Part shown: one piece after another, positions 8,372 to 17,486 of the stretch
How the letters are laid out: each line of letters begins with the position of its first letter
Position numbering within the stretch: the stretch's first letter is position 1
NCBI RefSeq assembly: GCF_000826545.1
Contig: NZ_CDME01000002.1
Location: 2,179,187 to 2,243,186 of the forward strand
DNA from: Kibdelosporangium sp. MJ126-NF4
Lineage (GTDB): Bacteria; Actinomycetota; Actinomycetes; Mycobacteriales; Pseudonocardiaceae
Reading direction: 5' to 3'
Length of the DNA: 64,000 nt
Notes under the pieces: generated by a model
The model's input: the letters and a program-made list of their open reading frames with translations, nothing else
Databases searched by the model: none
Told to the model about the DNA's origin: nothing
Position numbers and translations under genes: made by a program

Positions 8372-9276
8372 TCATCGTTCCGGAAGCCCTTGCCGAGTCC
8401 CTCCGCGACAACGAGTTCTCGGACGAATGGCTGGCGGGGCTTCCGGGACTCGCCGAAAGCAAGCTCGACCAGTGGCAGCTCACCGTCGACGGTGAATCCA
8501 TGCACGGCGCGGTTTCCCTCGTCCTGCCGGTGATCCGCGCCGACGGCGGGAAAGCCGCGCTGAAGCTGCAGCCGGTGGACGACGAGACCGAGAGCGAACC
8601 GATCGCACTGCGGATCTGGGACGGCGACGGCATCGTCCGGCTGCTGGAGCACGACCCGGACAACGGTGCGATGCTGCTGGAGCGGCTGGACGAAACCCGT
8701 CCGCTGTCGAAGATGCCGGACGACCTCGCGGCCACCGAGATCATCGCCGAGCTGGCCGCGCGGCTGACCAAGGTGCCCGGCCCGGAGAACATGCGGCACC
8801 TGAAGGACATCGCCGCGGAGATGGTCGCGGACGCACCGGATGCCGCCGCCGAACTGTCCGATCCGGACGAGCGGCGGATGCTCAAGGACTGGACCGCCAT
8901 GGTCACCGAAGTGCTCGACGAGCCGGGCGACCGGCTGCTGCACTGGGACCTGCACTACGACAACGTGCTGGCCACCGACCGTGAGCCGTGGCTGGCGATC
9001 GACCCGAAGCCGCTTGTCGGCGACCCCGGGTTCGACATCATGCCCGTCCTGAAGAACCGCTGGGACGACCTGGTCGCGACCGGCGACCTGCACAAGGCGA
9101 TCCGGCGCCGGTTCGACGTGATGGCCGAGGCGCTCGGCGTGGACCGGCAGCGCGCGGTCGCGTGGACGGTCGCCCGCGCGCTGCAGAACTCCTTGTGGGA
9201 CATCGAAGACGAGGAAGACGAGCTGCCTGAGCCGCAGGTCGAGATCGTGCGGGCGGTTACTTCTCCTCGAAAATGA
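8368..9276 (+). CDS. Aminoglycoside/hydroxyurea phosphotransferase family kinase
   Basis: This 302-residue protein has the kinase-fold signature of the streptomycin 6-kinase/hydroxyurea resistance family: the catalytic loop [10 protein letters not shown] (Asp and Asn) and the metal-binding [12 protein letters not shown]. The N-terminal lobe contains the ATP-binding Lys region (AALKL) and a hinge-like LLERLD. It starts with GTG overlapping the fumarase stop. Family members phosphorylate small molecules such as streptomycin or hydroxyurea, but many are of unknown substrate. It could be a self-resistance gene for the nearby cluster, though coupling to fumarase argues for a housekeeping role. Confidence 0.8.
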   Translation: MIIVPEALAESLRDNEFSDEWLAGLPGLAESKLDQWQLTVDGESMHGAVSLVLPVIRADGGKAALKLQPVDDETESEPIALRIWDGDGIVRLLEHDPDNGAMLLERLDETRPLSKMPDDLAATEIIAELAARLTKVPGPENMRHLKDIAAEMVADAPDAAAELSDPDERRMLKDWTAMVTEVLDEPGDRLLHWDLHYDNVLATDREPWLAIDPKPLVGDPGFDIMPVLKNRWDDLVATGDLHKAIRRRFDVMAEALGVDRQRAVAWTVARALQNSLWDIEDEEDELPEPQVEIVRAVTSPRK

Positions 9277-10126
9277 TGTCCTCCGGCTGCACGGTCAGCC
9301 GGACGGTGTCGTCGTCGACGACCTCGACGACGGTGTCCAGGCTCGTCCAGTGGCCGGTCGACAGGATGTACAGCCGGTCGTCCTTCTGGTCGAGGTAGTC
9401 GAGGAACCCGCCGAGCGACAGGTCGCCGTCGTTCAGCGACAGGTAGTCGGCCAGCCGCCGGAACAGTTTCGGCAGGATGATGAGGTCGTCCGACAGCGAC
9501 CGCTCCTGCTCGACGCGGGCGCCGGTCTGTGTGACGTCGTTCGGCCACAGGCCGAGCTCCTCGGCCCGTGCCGCCTTCGCGGCCTCGGCCATCGACGTGC
9601 GCAGGTCCGGGAACAGCTTGCGGTAGAAGGTCGGGTACGCCAGTCCGCGCGCGAGCTGGTGGTAGTTCACGGTCCGCTGCACCATCGGCACATCGAAGTG
9701 GATCTTCGTCCCACTCGGGCCGGGCGCGGGGCCCTTGCCTGCGAACGCGACACAGCGGCCGTAGATGTCGGAGGTGCGCGTGAAGATGTACCCCGGCGCC
9801 TGCAGCGGCTCCGCTGACGTGACCGTGCCGTCCTTCTCGCGCCGGACGACATCGGTGAACCCCAGGAACTCCAGCAGTTCGGCCGACGCGGCGTCGGCGA
9901 ACCTCGACGGCTGGTGGGTCTCCCCCGCGCCGGTCCGGAAATGCGTTTCCAGCGCGTCGATGCCGTCCAGCCGTAACTGGGCACCGCCGCTCTTGTTGCG
10001 GCGGACCTTGTGCCCGCCTTCGACCTTGTTCCAGTCGTCGAGGTTGTTGGGGTAGAACCGGACTGAGTCGCCGTCCGGCCGTGCCCCGACTACCCGGAAA
10101 GTACCTTCGATCACCAACATGGCCAT
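9257..10126 (-). CDS. Thermonuclease (SNase-like) family protein
   Basis: This 289-residue protein has the staphylococcal-nuclease signature: LRLDGIDALETHF supplies the catalytic Arg and Glu and metal Asp, and DIYGRCVAF the second Arg. The domain spans about 5-175; the C-terminal third (Leu-rich, ending in an IIFEEK tail) is extra. The start chosen is the ATG with GGAGGGA about ten bases upstream, giving no signal peptide, so the protein is probably cytoplasmic, unlike classical secreted nucleases. It converges with the kinase gene, overlapping it by 20 bases. Substrate is unknown. Confidence 0.75.
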   Translation of the reverse strand: MAMLVIEGTFRVVGARPDGDSVRFYPNNLDDWNKVEGGHKVRRNKSGGAQLRLDGIDALETHFRTGAGETHQPSRFADAASAELLEFLGFTDVVRREKDGTVTSAEPLQAPGYIFTRTSDIYGRCVAFAGKGPAPGPSGTKIHFDVPMVQRTVNYHQLARGLAYPTFYRKLFPDLRTSMAEAAKAARAEELGLWPNDVTQTGARVEQERSLSDDLIILPKLFRRLADYLSLNDGDLSLGGFLDYLDQKDDRLYILSTGHWTSLDTVVEVVDDDTVRLTVQPEDIIFEEK

Positions 10127-10252
10127 GGTGACGTTCTCCCTCCGGCTGATCCGCCCTGTACCTCGGATATCGCCGATGAGGGAAAACGAGTTAGTGGACT
10201 CCCCCAAAAGCACCAATGAACACTGCGAAAACCGCCCAAAAGGGCAGGTCAC

Positions 10253-10300
10253 CCTCGTGAGTGTTTAGTCCGGTTAGAACCGGACTAAACACTCACGAGG
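10253..10300. terminator. Long perfect palindrome just after the lipoprotein gene stop
   Basis: The two 23-base arms (10253-10275 and 10278-10300) are perfect reverse complements with a 2-base spacer. The palindrome starts 5 bases after the stop of the minus-strand lipoprotein gene, so it is placed to end transcription of the uronate operon. There is no U-run. The arm contains CTCGTGAGTGTTTAG. A perfect arm this long could also form a cruciform or be an intergenic repeat element. Confidence 0.75.
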
Positions 10301-10305
10301 TGGTT

Positions 10306-10770
10306 TCAGGCCTTGCGTTGCTGGTAGTCGAGGGTGACCGGGCGTTCGGCGAGCGGGGCGTTCAGCGTCACGGTGAACGTCGGGTAACGAATGTCCATCG
10401 TGCACATCTGCTCGACCTTCGGCGACGTCTCGACGAGCGTCAGCACGACCTTGTCCGTGCTCTGCTCGGTAAGCTCGACGCTGGCTCGGCTGCAGCCGCC
10501 TTCCTGCGCGGTGACGCCGACGCGGGTGCCGTCGCCCTCGGTCCACACCTTTCTCGGATAGGCCTCCGGCAGTTTGGCCGAGTCCACCTTGGTCACCAGT
10601 TTGGCTCCGGCTGGCTGCTCTCCTGGCAGCTGTGGCTCAGAGCCCTGGCTGGTCTCGCTCGGCAGTTCCGATTGTGGCGCTGGTGGAGCGGAGCCAGGCT
10701 GCGTCTGAGCACCGCACGCGGCACACAGTGCGAGCAGAACACTGGCTCCGGCTGTCGCTAGGTGTCTCAT
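10306..10770 (-). CDS. Putative lipoprotein of unknown function
   Basis: This 154-residue protein has a short signal peptide with a lipobox (LCAAC, Cys at residue 19), followed by a Pro/Ser/Gln-rich linker (about 22-50) and a compact beta-rich domain with two cysteines (GGCSRAS and QMCTMD). It would be anchored on the outer face of the membrane. The ATG overlaps the stop of the preceding gene by 4 bases, so it is the last gene of the uronate operon, though no link to uronate use is visible in its sequence. No family was recognised. Confidence 0.7.
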   Translation of the reverse strand: MRHLATAGASVLLALCAACGAQTQPGSAPPAPQSELPSETSQGSEPQLPGEQPAGAKLVTKVDSAKLPEAYPRKVWTEGDGTRVGVTAQEGGCSRASVELTEQSTDKVVLTLVETSPKVEQMCTMDIRYPTFTVTLNAPLAERPVTLDYQQRKA

Positions 10771-11915
10771 GCTCCAAGGACGGAACCACCCACGGGTCGG
10801 GTTGCACGCAACGCCGCGATCGCTTCACGGACCGCGTTCAGCCTGGTCCCGGACGCGAGCCCGGCGTGGTAGAGGTGGAATTCCTCGACGCCCTCCTCGG
10901 CCAGCGCCCGCATCTCGGCGAGCATCGCCGAGCCGTCCGCGGGCTTGGGCGGCAGGGCCAGCACGTACCCGGCGATCCGGGTGTCCGGGGCGATCGCGCG
11001 CAACGCGCGGATGTTCGGCGCGCTCGCCGCGGGCCCCGGCCAGGCCATCGCGACCAGGGCGTCCACCTCGACGCCCAGGTCGGGCGCGACGGTGGCGAAC
11101 GGGCCCGTTGCCCACGGATCGGAGTTCGCGTGCACGATCACCCGCGTGTCCGGGGCGAGTTCCCTGATCCGGTTCACCAGGAGTTTCCGCAGGTCGGCGG
11201 CAACACTGGCGCGGATCTCGGCGATCGGGGCGGCCAAGGGCATCTCTTCGGGCTCGCCGGAGTCCACAGCCTCGCGGATCTGCTGGCGGAGCGCGGACGC
11301 GTCCGGGTATCTGGCCGAGCAGCCCGCGCAGAAGCACACGGACAGGAATTTCTGCCGGATCGGGCCCCAGTCGCCGCCCTCGGTCTTCTCGTGGTGGCCG
11401 CCGTGCACGAACCCGAGCGCGCCGCACGCCTCCAGGATGATCCCGTCCGGCTCGCCCAGCGCGATGATCTCCTCGACCAGAGTCAGGCAGTACTCCACCA
11501 CGTCCTGATTGGACGGGCACAGCGCGTACGGGTACCGGTCGCCGAAGGCGTTCACCACGGTCAGGTCCGGGTGCAGGTCGCCGAGGCGGCTGGAGTGCGT
11601 CAGCACGGTCCACGCGTACACCGGCAGCCCGGCGGCCTTCAGCGCGTCACGCGCCGACCGGTACGAGTCCGACGCCACCCACGACGGTTCCACTGGACGC
11701 AAACGCTTGCCTTGCCAGGCTTCGTCGCGGACCGGCAGGTAGAACGCCGCGTGCCGGGCGTCGACAAGCCGGTGCTCCGGGTGAAGCGGGGTCGCGGCCC
11801 GCACGGTGTGGTACGCCGCTGCCAGCGCGACCGCGTCCACACCGAGGTCCGCATACCGTGCGGCAGCGTCCGGATCGCTCACCACGTCCCACGGATAGAC
11901 GTAAGCGACGGTCAT
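10767..11915 (-). CDS. Uncharacterised protein encoded in the uronate operon, probably TIM-barrel-like
   Basis: This 382-residue protein has the look of a sugar-active TIM barrel: repeated beta-alpha units, a YPYALCPSN segment, an acidic EACGALGFVHGGHHEKTE segment, and a CFCAGC motif (three Cys in four positions apart) that might bind metal. It resembles conserved actinobacterial proteins that I cannot assign to a named family. It begins at an ATG overlapping the glucarate dehydratase stop (a GTG one codon earlier is also possible) and overlaps the lipoprotein gene, so it is co-expressed with the uronate enzymes. It may remove a sugar or lactone from an oligouronide; that is a guess. Confidence 0.75.
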   Translation of the reverse strand: MTVAYVYPWDVVSDPDAAARYADLGVDAVALAAAYHTVRAATPLHPEHRLVDARHAAFYLPVRDEAWQGKRLRPVEPSWVASDSYRSARDALKAAGLPVYAWTVLTHSSRLGDLHPDLTVVNAFGDRYPYALCPSNQDVVEYCLTLVEEIIALGEPDGIILEACGALGFVHGGHHEKTEGGDWGPIRQKFLSVCFCAGCSARYPDASALRQQIREAVDSGEPEEMPLAAPIAEIRASVAADLRKLLVNRIRELAPDTRVIVHANSDPWATGPFATVAPDLGVEVDALVAMAWPGPAASAPNIRALRAIAPDTRIAGYVLALPPKPADGSAMLAEMRALAEEGVEEFHLYHAGLASGTRLNAVREAIAALRATRPVGGSVLGA

Positions 11916-13189
11916 CACCAACGGGGGCGCCTCTTTTCATACTCGGGATTGAACTTCTGCATGTAGCCGGTGTCGTCGCGTTTGGTCAGACCGCACGTCC
12001 GGTAGTTCTCGGCCAGCCGGGCCAGCACGTCCCGGTCCAGCTCAATGCCCAGGCCGACCCCGGACGGCACGGTCAGCGAACCGTCCTTGAAGGACAGCAC
12101 ACCGGGTTTGACCACGTCGTCGGCCGCGTTCCACGGGTAGTGCGTGTCGCACGCGTAGGTCAGGTTCGGGGTGGCCGCCGCCAGGTGTGTCATCGCCGCC
12201 AGGCTGATGCCCAGGTGCGAGTTGGAGTGCATGGACAGGCCGATGTCGAACGTCCGGCAGATCGCGGCGAGCTTGGCCGACCGGGTCAGGCCACCCCAGT
12301 AATGGTGGTCCGACAGGATGACCTGCACGGCGTCCTGCGCCACCGACGGCGCCAGGTGCTCGAACGAGACCACGCACATGTTGGTGGCCAACGGCATCGG
12401 CGCGGCCCTGGCGACCTCGGCCATGCCCTCGATCTCGGGCGACGGGTCTTCGAGGTACTCGACGATCCCGTCCAGTTCGCGGGCGACCCTGATGCCGGTC
12501 TCCGGCGTCCACGCGGCGTTCGGGTCCAGCCGCAACGGGGTGTCGGGGAACGTCTCCCGCAGCGCCTTGATCGCCTCGATCTCCTGCTCCGGGGCGAACA
12601 CACCGCCCTTGAGCTTGATCGACTGGAAGCCGTACCGGTCGATCAGGTGCTTGGCCTGCGCGACCACCCCGGCCGGGTCGAGCGCCGCGCCCCACTCGTC
12701 GGGCTCCTCGTCACCGAGCTTCGACGTCGGGTGCCCGGCCCACTTGTAGAACAGGTAGGCGCTGTAGGGGATCTCGGTGCGGATGGCACCGCCCAGCAGG
12801 TCGACCACGGGACGGCCGACGGCTTTGCCCTGGATGTCGAGGCAGGCGACCTCGAACGGCGAGTACACCCGGTCGACCGTGCCAGGAGCGGAGAAGTTCC
12901 CGGTCAGCCCGTGCGTGTCGGAACCCGTGATACCGCCCAGCGCGTCGGCGACCCGCAGGTGCATCGGGCCGAGCGCGAACGCGTCCAGCCCGATCAGCGA
13001 CGGCACGACGGTCCGCAGGCGCTCGATGTGCGCGAGGTCGCCGTACGTCTCGCCCAGGCCGGAGACACCTTCGTCGGTGTGCACCTCGACGATCGTGCGC
13101 AGCGCCCACGGTTCGTGCACACCAGCGGAGTTCAGCAGCGGCGGATCGCGGAACGCGACCGGGGTCAGGACGATCTCGGTGATCTTCAC
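11915..13189 (-). CDS. gudD: Glucarate dehydratase, enolase superfamily
   Basis: This 424-residue enolase-superfamily enzyme has the glucarate-dehydratase features: the KxK catalytic pair in SIKLKGG, metal ligands in RLDPNAAW and YLEDP, then ATNMCVVSF and LSDHHYWGG, and the His-containing MHSNSHLGIS. It converts D-glucarate (and often L-idarate) to 5-dehydro-4-deoxyglucarate. It lies between the next enzyme of the pathway and the uncharacterised gene, all on the minus strand and nearly touching. Uronate dehydrogenase on the other arm of the locus would make its substrate. Confidence 0.93.
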   Translation of the reverse strand: MKITEIVLTPVAFRDPPLLNSAGVHEPWALRTIVEVHTDEGVSGLGETYGDLAHIERLRTVVPSLIGLDAFALGPMHLRVADALGGITGSDTHGLTGNFSAPGTVDRVYSPFEVACLDIQGKAVGRPVVDLLGGAIRTEIPYSAYLFYKWAGHPTSKLGDEEPDEWGAALDPAGVVAQAKHLIDRYGFQSIKLKGGVFAPEQEIEAIKALRETFPDTPLRLDPNAAWTPETGIRVARELDGIVEYLEDPSPEIEGMAEVARAAPMPLATNMCVVSFEHLAPSVAQDAVQVILSDHHYWGGLTRSAKLAAICRTFDIGLSMHSNSHLGISLAAMTHLAAATPNLTYACDTHYPWNAADDVVKPGVLSFKDGSLTVPSGVGLGIELDRDVLARLAENYRTCGLTKRDDTGYMQKFNPEYEKRRPRW

Positions 13190-13195
13190 TTCTGC

Positions 13196-14101
13196 TCAGC
13201 CCTCCAGTGCGGCACGTCCGGCGGCGATGATCCGGTCCAGCTCCGCCAGGTGCTCGGGGCTGGGGTCGAGCAGCGGCGGGCGGACGCCGCCGACGTCCAG
13301 CCCGGTCCGCACGACAGCCGCCTTGACCAGTGACACGGCATAGCCGGGCACCTTGTCGCGCAGTTCGACCAGCGGCCAGTAGAAGTCCGTCAGCAGCCGG
13401 TTGGTTTTCGCGGTGTCGCCGGAAGTCACGGCGTTGTAGAAGCCGAGGGAGATGTCCGGCGCGAAGCAGAACACCGCTGAGGAGTACAACTCGACACCGA
13501 TCCCCCGGTACGCGGGCACGGTCAGCTCGGCGGTGGGCAGGCCGTTGAAGAACTGGAACGGTTTGTCCACTCGCGATCGGATGGCCAGCACGAGCCGCTG
13601 CATCTGGTCGATGTCACCGAGCCCGTCCTTGAGACCGATGACGTGCGGCAGGCAGGCAACCGCTACGGCCGAATCCGGGGTGAACACAGCATTGTTTCTT
13701 TGGTAGACGATCGTAGGGAGGTTGCCTGCCTGGCTCACCTCCTCGACATACCGGACCAGACCGGCCGGTGGCGAGGAGACCAAATAGGGCGGCAGCAACA
13801 GTATCCCGTCCGCGCCCGCGGACTTCGCCGCCCTGACAAACCTTTTCGCGATCGGCAGGGGACCACCGGCGCCCGCGAACACGGGCACCCGGCCCGCGGT
13901 CGCCTCGACGGCCACCTGCACGACCTGTTCGAACTCGTCCACGTCCAACGCGTTGAACTCACCGGTCCCACACGCCACGAACACCCCGCCGGGACCGGCG
14001 GCGACGCCGTGCTTGACGTGCTCGGCCAGCACGTCCACAGCGACTCCCCCGGCTGCGTCGAAGGGGGTCACCGGGAAGAACAGCACTCCATCCAGTTGCA
14101 T
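13196..14101 (-). CDS. kdgD: 5-dehydro-4-deoxyglucarate dehydratase
   Basis: This 301-residue DapA/NAL-superfamily TIM barrel has the Schiff-base Lys in IGLKDG and the Tyr in IVYQRNN, with the N-terminal LFFPVTPF and the substrate-carboxylate motif CGTGEFNAL. It dehydrates and decarboxylates 5-dehydro-4-deoxyglucarate to 2,5-dioxopentanoate (2-oxoglutarate semialdehyde). The KDG-aldolase alternative is unlikely given the neighbouring gudD and semialdehyde-dehydrogenase-type gene. It ends 6 bases before gudD. Confidence 0.92.
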   Translation of the reverse strand: MQLDGVLFFPVTPFDAAGGVAVDVLAEHVKHGVAAGPGGVFVACGTGEFNALDVDEFEQVVQVAVEATAGRVPVFAGAGGPLPIAKRFVRAAKSAGADGILLLPPYLVSSPPAGLVRYVEEVSQAGNLPTIVYQRNNAVFTPDSAVAVACLPHVIGLKDGLGDIDQMQRLVLAIRSRVDKPFQFFNGLPTAELTVPAYRGIGVELYSSAVFCFAPDISLGFYNAVTSGDTAKTNRLLTDFYWPLVELRDKVPGYAVSLVKAAVVRTGLDVGGVRPPLLDPSPEHLAELDRIIAAGRAALEG

Positions 14102-14125
14102 ACTGACCTCAATCTCGACCGGCGA

Positions 14126-15010
14126 TCAACCCTTGACCGCACCTGTGGTTATCCCACGCAGGAACGACTTCTGCAGCGACAGGTACACGATCAGGCTCGG
14201 TACCAGCGCCAGCAGCGCGCCTGCCAACACGATGCCCGGCCCCACCTCGATGTCCGACCGCAGATCCGCCAGTGCGACGGTCAGCGTGTAGTCGGTGGGG
14301 TCGTTGGCCACGATCCGGGGCAGCAGGTACTGGTCCCAGATCATGGTGAAACCGAACACCGCGATCACGGCGAGCGCGGGCTTGCAGAGCGGGAGGATGA
14401 TCTGCCAGAACACCCGCAGCTCGCCCGCGCCATCCACTTTGGCCGCCTCCTCCAGTTCGACCGGGATCTCCTTCATGAACTCCGTCATCACGAAGATGGA
14501 GAACCCCCACGCCCCCAGCGGAAGCACGACTCCGAGCAGTGTCCCCCTGAGGTTCAGGTCGAGCACCGGCAGGTCCCCGATCACCAGCGACAGCGGGATC
14601 GCGATGACCTCCTCCGGCAGCATCATCGTCGTCAGGATCAGCAGCAGCACGATCGCCTGGCCGCGGAACTTCTTGCGTGCCATGGCGTACGCGGCGAACA
14701 CGCTGACCAGCAGCTGCAGCAGCAGCGCGCCACCGGCGATGAACAACGAGTTGGCGAAGTAGCCCCAGATGTTCTTGGCGTCCGCCTCCTCGAAGTTGCG
14801 CAGCGTCGGGTTGCCCGGCAGGACCGACAACTGCGTCGGATCCCGGTTGACGTCGAACGCGCCGGAGACGACCGTGATCAGCGGACCGGTGAAGATCAGG
14901 ACCGCCAGGACGCACAGCGCGATCCGGATCGCCCGGCTGGCATAGGCGTTGCGCGCCGTCGACCAGCCCAGCGCGGTGTCCAGCCTTGAGGAGACCCCGA
15001 CCTTGCTCAT
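14126..15010 (-). CDS. ABC sugar importer, MalG-type permease
   Basis: This 294-residue membrane protein has six predicted membrane segments and the permease loop EAAKVDGAGELRVFW that docks the ATPase (EAA motif). The ATG overlaps the stop of the other permease by 4 bases and follows GGGAGG, so I prefer it to the upstream in-frame ATG. Together with the MalF-like permease and the binding protein it forms a carbohydrate ABC importer. No ATPase gene is present, as is common in actinobacteria that share one MsiK/MsmK-type ATPase. Confidence 0.92.
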   Translation of the reverse strand: MSKVGVSSRLDTALGWSTARNAYASRAIRIALCVLAVLIFTGPLITVVSGAFDVNRDPTQLSVLPGNPTLRNFEEADAKNIWGYFANSLFIAGGALLLQLLVSVFAAYAMARKKFRGQAIVLLLILTTMMLPEEVIAIPLSLVIGDLPVLDLNLRGTLLGVVLPLGAWGFSIFVMTEFMKEIPVELEEAAKVDGAGELRVFWQIILPLCKPALAVIAVFGFTMIWDQYLLPRIVANDPTDYTLTVALADLRSDIEVGPGIVLAGALLALVPSLIVYLSLQKSFLRGITTGAVKG

Positions 15011-15978
15011 CTGGCCTCCCTTGCTCGCCGCCATACCTGCACGGTCACCGTGAGCAGGAACGTCACCAGGAACAGCATGACGGACGCAGCCGACGCCACG
15101 CCTATGTCGTTTTTCTCAAAACCACGGGAGAACACGGTTGTCATCCACACCGATGTCGCACCGGCCGGACCACCGCCTGTCAGCACGTACACCTCGGTGA
15201 ACACCCGCAGGCCGCGGATGGCAGCCAGAGTCAGCAGGATCGTGATCACCGGGCGCAGCGCGGGCAGCGTGACGTACCACAGGCGTTGGAAGACAGTGGT
15301 GCCGTCGATCGCGGCGGCCTCGTACTGCTCGCGGTCGATCCCGGCCAGACCGGCGAGGATCAGGACCATGTCGTAGGGCGCGTGTTTCCAGATCCCGACC
15401 ATCATCACCGACACCAGCGCGGTGTCCGGGTGGTCGAGGAACGTCGACGGCCCGGCGCCGACCCACGACAGCACCGTGTTGAGGAAACCGTTGGGGTCGG
15501 GGAAGTACAGCACCCGCCAGATCTCACCGACGACCGCGGTCGCGGCCACCACGGGCAGGAACACCGCGGAGCGCACGAACCACAGCGACTTCGCCTGGCC
15601 CTCCAGCAACAGCGCGAGGAAGAACCCGACGATCATCGCACCGAACGTCTGGCCGAACGCCAGGACCACCGTGTGGTACGCGGCTTCCTGGAACGCCGTG
15701 TCGTCGAGCACGGCGGTGTAGTTGTCCATCCCGACGAAGATGTCGCCGAGGAACGGCTGCACCTTGTACAGGCTCAGCCTGATCCCCTCGGCCATCGGGA
15801 TGAACTTGAAGTAGAGGAACAACAGCAGCGCGGGTGTCAGGAACAACCACGGGATCAGCGATCTGTGCCAATTCCTGGGCCAGTACTTTCCCCGTTTCGG
15901 CGAGCGCGCGGTGACGCCGCCGTCCCGAGCGGGCTTGGACGCGCCCGGGACAGCGGCTGCTTCGGAGGCAACCGTCAC
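15007..15978 (-). CDS. ABC sugar importer, MalF-type permease
   Basis: This 323-residue protein has a polar N-terminus, then six membrane segments and the EAA loop YEAAAIDGTTVFQRLW. It starts with GTG overlapping the binding-protein stop by 4 bases and overlaps the second permease in the same way. The gene set (binding protein, two permeases, then catabolic enzymes) argues that it imports hexuronates or short oligouronides. Substrate is inferred from context only. Confidence 0.92.
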   Translation of the reverse strand: MTVASEAAAVPGASKPARDGGVTARSPKRGKYWPRNWHRSLIPWLFLTPALLLFLYFKFIPMAEGIRLSLYKVQPFLGDIFVGMDNYTAVLDDTAFQEAAYHTVVLAFGQTFGAMIVGFFLALLLEGQAKSLWFVRSAVFLPVVAATAVVGEIWRVLYFPDPNGFLNTVLSWVGAGPSTFLDHPDTALVSVMMVGIWKHAPYDMVLILAGLAGIDREQYEAAAIDGTTVFQRLWYVTLPALRPVITILLTLAAIRGLRVFTEVYVLTGGGPAGATSVWMTTVFSRGFEKNDIGVASAASVMLFLVTFLLTVTVQVWRRAREAR

Positions 15979-17342
15979 TTCGCGATACCTTGCGTCGACA
16001 GTTCCTTCTTGAGCTCACCGGCGAGCTTGGTCAACTCGGCCCTGGCATCGCCTGTGCAGGTGAAGATCTTGTTCAGCGACTCGGAGGTCTTCTGCCGGAA
16101 CGGCTGGAAGTTCGGCACCGCGGGGAACGGGCGTCCAGCCGACTCGTAGACCTGCTTGGTGGTGTCCCAGCGCGGGTCGTTGAGCACGGTCTTCAGGTCG
16201 ACGTTCTTGTTCACCGGCAGGCGGACCACCGGCGTCTCCCCGGCCTGCACCTTCATGCCCATCTGCTGGATCTCCGGCGTCAGCATGAACTCGACGAGTT
16301 TCTTCTGCCCGGCCTGGTTGGCCGAACCGGCCATGATGTACATGTCCTCGCCCTCACCGAGGACGGTGTCCCCGGCCGGGCCCTTCGGCGACGGGATGAC
16401 CTCGTACTTGTCCTTGCCGAGGTTCTTGTCGAACCGGCTGAACAGGTACGGGCCGGTGGCGTAGATGCCGACCTTGCCGGTCTCGAACAGCGGGTGCGCG
16501 TCGTTGGTGGTCAGCGTCAGCGCGTTCGGGTTCATCACCTTGCTGTCGCAGAACAGGCCGCGGATCCACTCGACGGTCCGCTGGCTCTCCGGCGAGTCGA
16601 CCGCGACCGAGAACTTGCCGTTGCCGTCGTCCTTCAGCACGTCACCGCCACCCTGCCAGAGGAAGTTCGACGCCCACCACAACGTGTAGCCGCGGTCGGT
16701 GGTGGCCGGGGCGAGGATGCCGTACGTGTCGGCCTGGCCGTTGCCGTCCGGGTCCTGGGTGGTGAAGGCCTTGGCCAGCTCCAGCAGTTCCTCGTGGGTT
16801 TTGGGCACCGGCTTGCCGAGCTTCTCGCGCCAGTCCTTGCGGATCAGCGTCACGTTGGCCTGGGTGGACCACGGCACCGCGTGGAACTTGCCGTCCGCGG
16901 TCTTCGCGTTGCCCCATGCCCGGTCGCTGACGTCGGCGGCGCCCGCGATGGCGGCGCGGTCGACCTCGCCGACCAGGCCCTGCTGGGTGAACACACCGAG
17001 CGAGCCGGTGTCGGTGATGACCAGGTCCGGCAGGTCCTTGTTGGCGGCGCGCTGCTGGATCTGCTTGTCGAAGTCGTTGAAGACGGCCTTGTACTCGACC
17101 TTGATGCCGGTCTTCTTGGTGAACTCGTCGAATATCCTCGTGTAAACCTTTGCAGCCGAGTCCTGACTGCGGGTCCAGACCTCCAGCGGCGCGTTCGGAT
17201 CGCCCTGCTGGGCGGAGGGAGACGTCGACGTGCCACAGCCGGTCAGCACCGCGGCGAAAGCCGTTACGGCTGCGGCCAGCTTGAGACCACGGGAGGTGAC
17301 AGGCGATCTTTCCGACGAGCGCGAGACTGCGGTGTCCGGCAT
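15975..17342 (-). CDS. ABC sugar importer, extracellular solute-binding lipoprotein
   Basis: This 455-residue lipoprotein has a signal peptide with lipobox LTGC, then the family 1 sugar-binding fold (starting LEVWTRSQDS), with aromatic and acidic segments typical of MalE-like proteins. The start is the ATG with GGAG seven bases upstream; the frame is open further upstream, but that part has no SD and overlaps the divergent IclR gene. It is the first gene of the minus-strand uronate operon, reading away from the IclR regulator. Confidence 0.92.
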   Translation of the reverse strand: MPDTAVSRSSERSPVTSRGLKLAAAVTAFAAVLTGCGTSTSPSAQQGDPNAPLEVWTRSQDSAAKVYTRIFDEFTKKTGIKVEYKAVFNDFDKQIQQRAANKDLPDLVITDTGSLGVFTQQGLVGEVDRAAIAGAADVSDRAWGNAKTADGKFHAVPWSTQANVTLIRKDWREKLGKPVPKTHEELLELAKAFTTQDPDGNGQADTYGILAPATTDRGYTLWWASNFLWQGGGDVLKDDGNGKFSVAVDSPESQRTVEWIRGLFCDSKVMNPNALTLTTNDAHPLFETGKVGIYATGPYLFSRFDKNLGKDKYEVIPSPKGPAGDTVLGEGEDMYIMAGSANQAGQKKLVEFMLTPEIQQMGMKVQAGETPVVRLPVNKNVDLKTVLNDPRWDTTKQVYESAGRPFPAVPNFQPFRQKTSESLNKIFTCTGDARAELTKLAGELKKELSTQGIAK

Positions 17343-17375
17343 GGAACCACTCCGACCTGCTGAGGGGCGCTGGCT

Positions 17376-17408
17376 TTCACATATGCGAAGTTCGGTCGTA
17401 CTTGTGAA
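17376..17408. promoter_or_regulatory. Candidate IclR operator between divergent transporter and regulator genes
   Basis: The 144-base gap between the binding-protein gene and the IclR gene holds a TTCACA/TGTGAA inverted pair (17376-17381 and 17403-17408) enclosing a short perfect palindrome CGAAGTTCG. This is where an IclR regulator would be expected to control both arms of the locus. The assignment is by position and symmetry only. Confidence 0.4.
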
Positions 17409-17486
17409 CCTGCGATCGGGACTGTAAGAATCGACCGCGACTACTGTCAAGGTCGTGTGACGGGTTGTTGTCAAAGGAGGACCCAA

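Noticed and set aside
8368..9276. Kinase-like gene as self-resistance for the polyketide cluster
   Set aside because: It is translationally coupled to fumarase and 1.8 kb beyond the cluster end, so a link with the antibiotic product is not supported.
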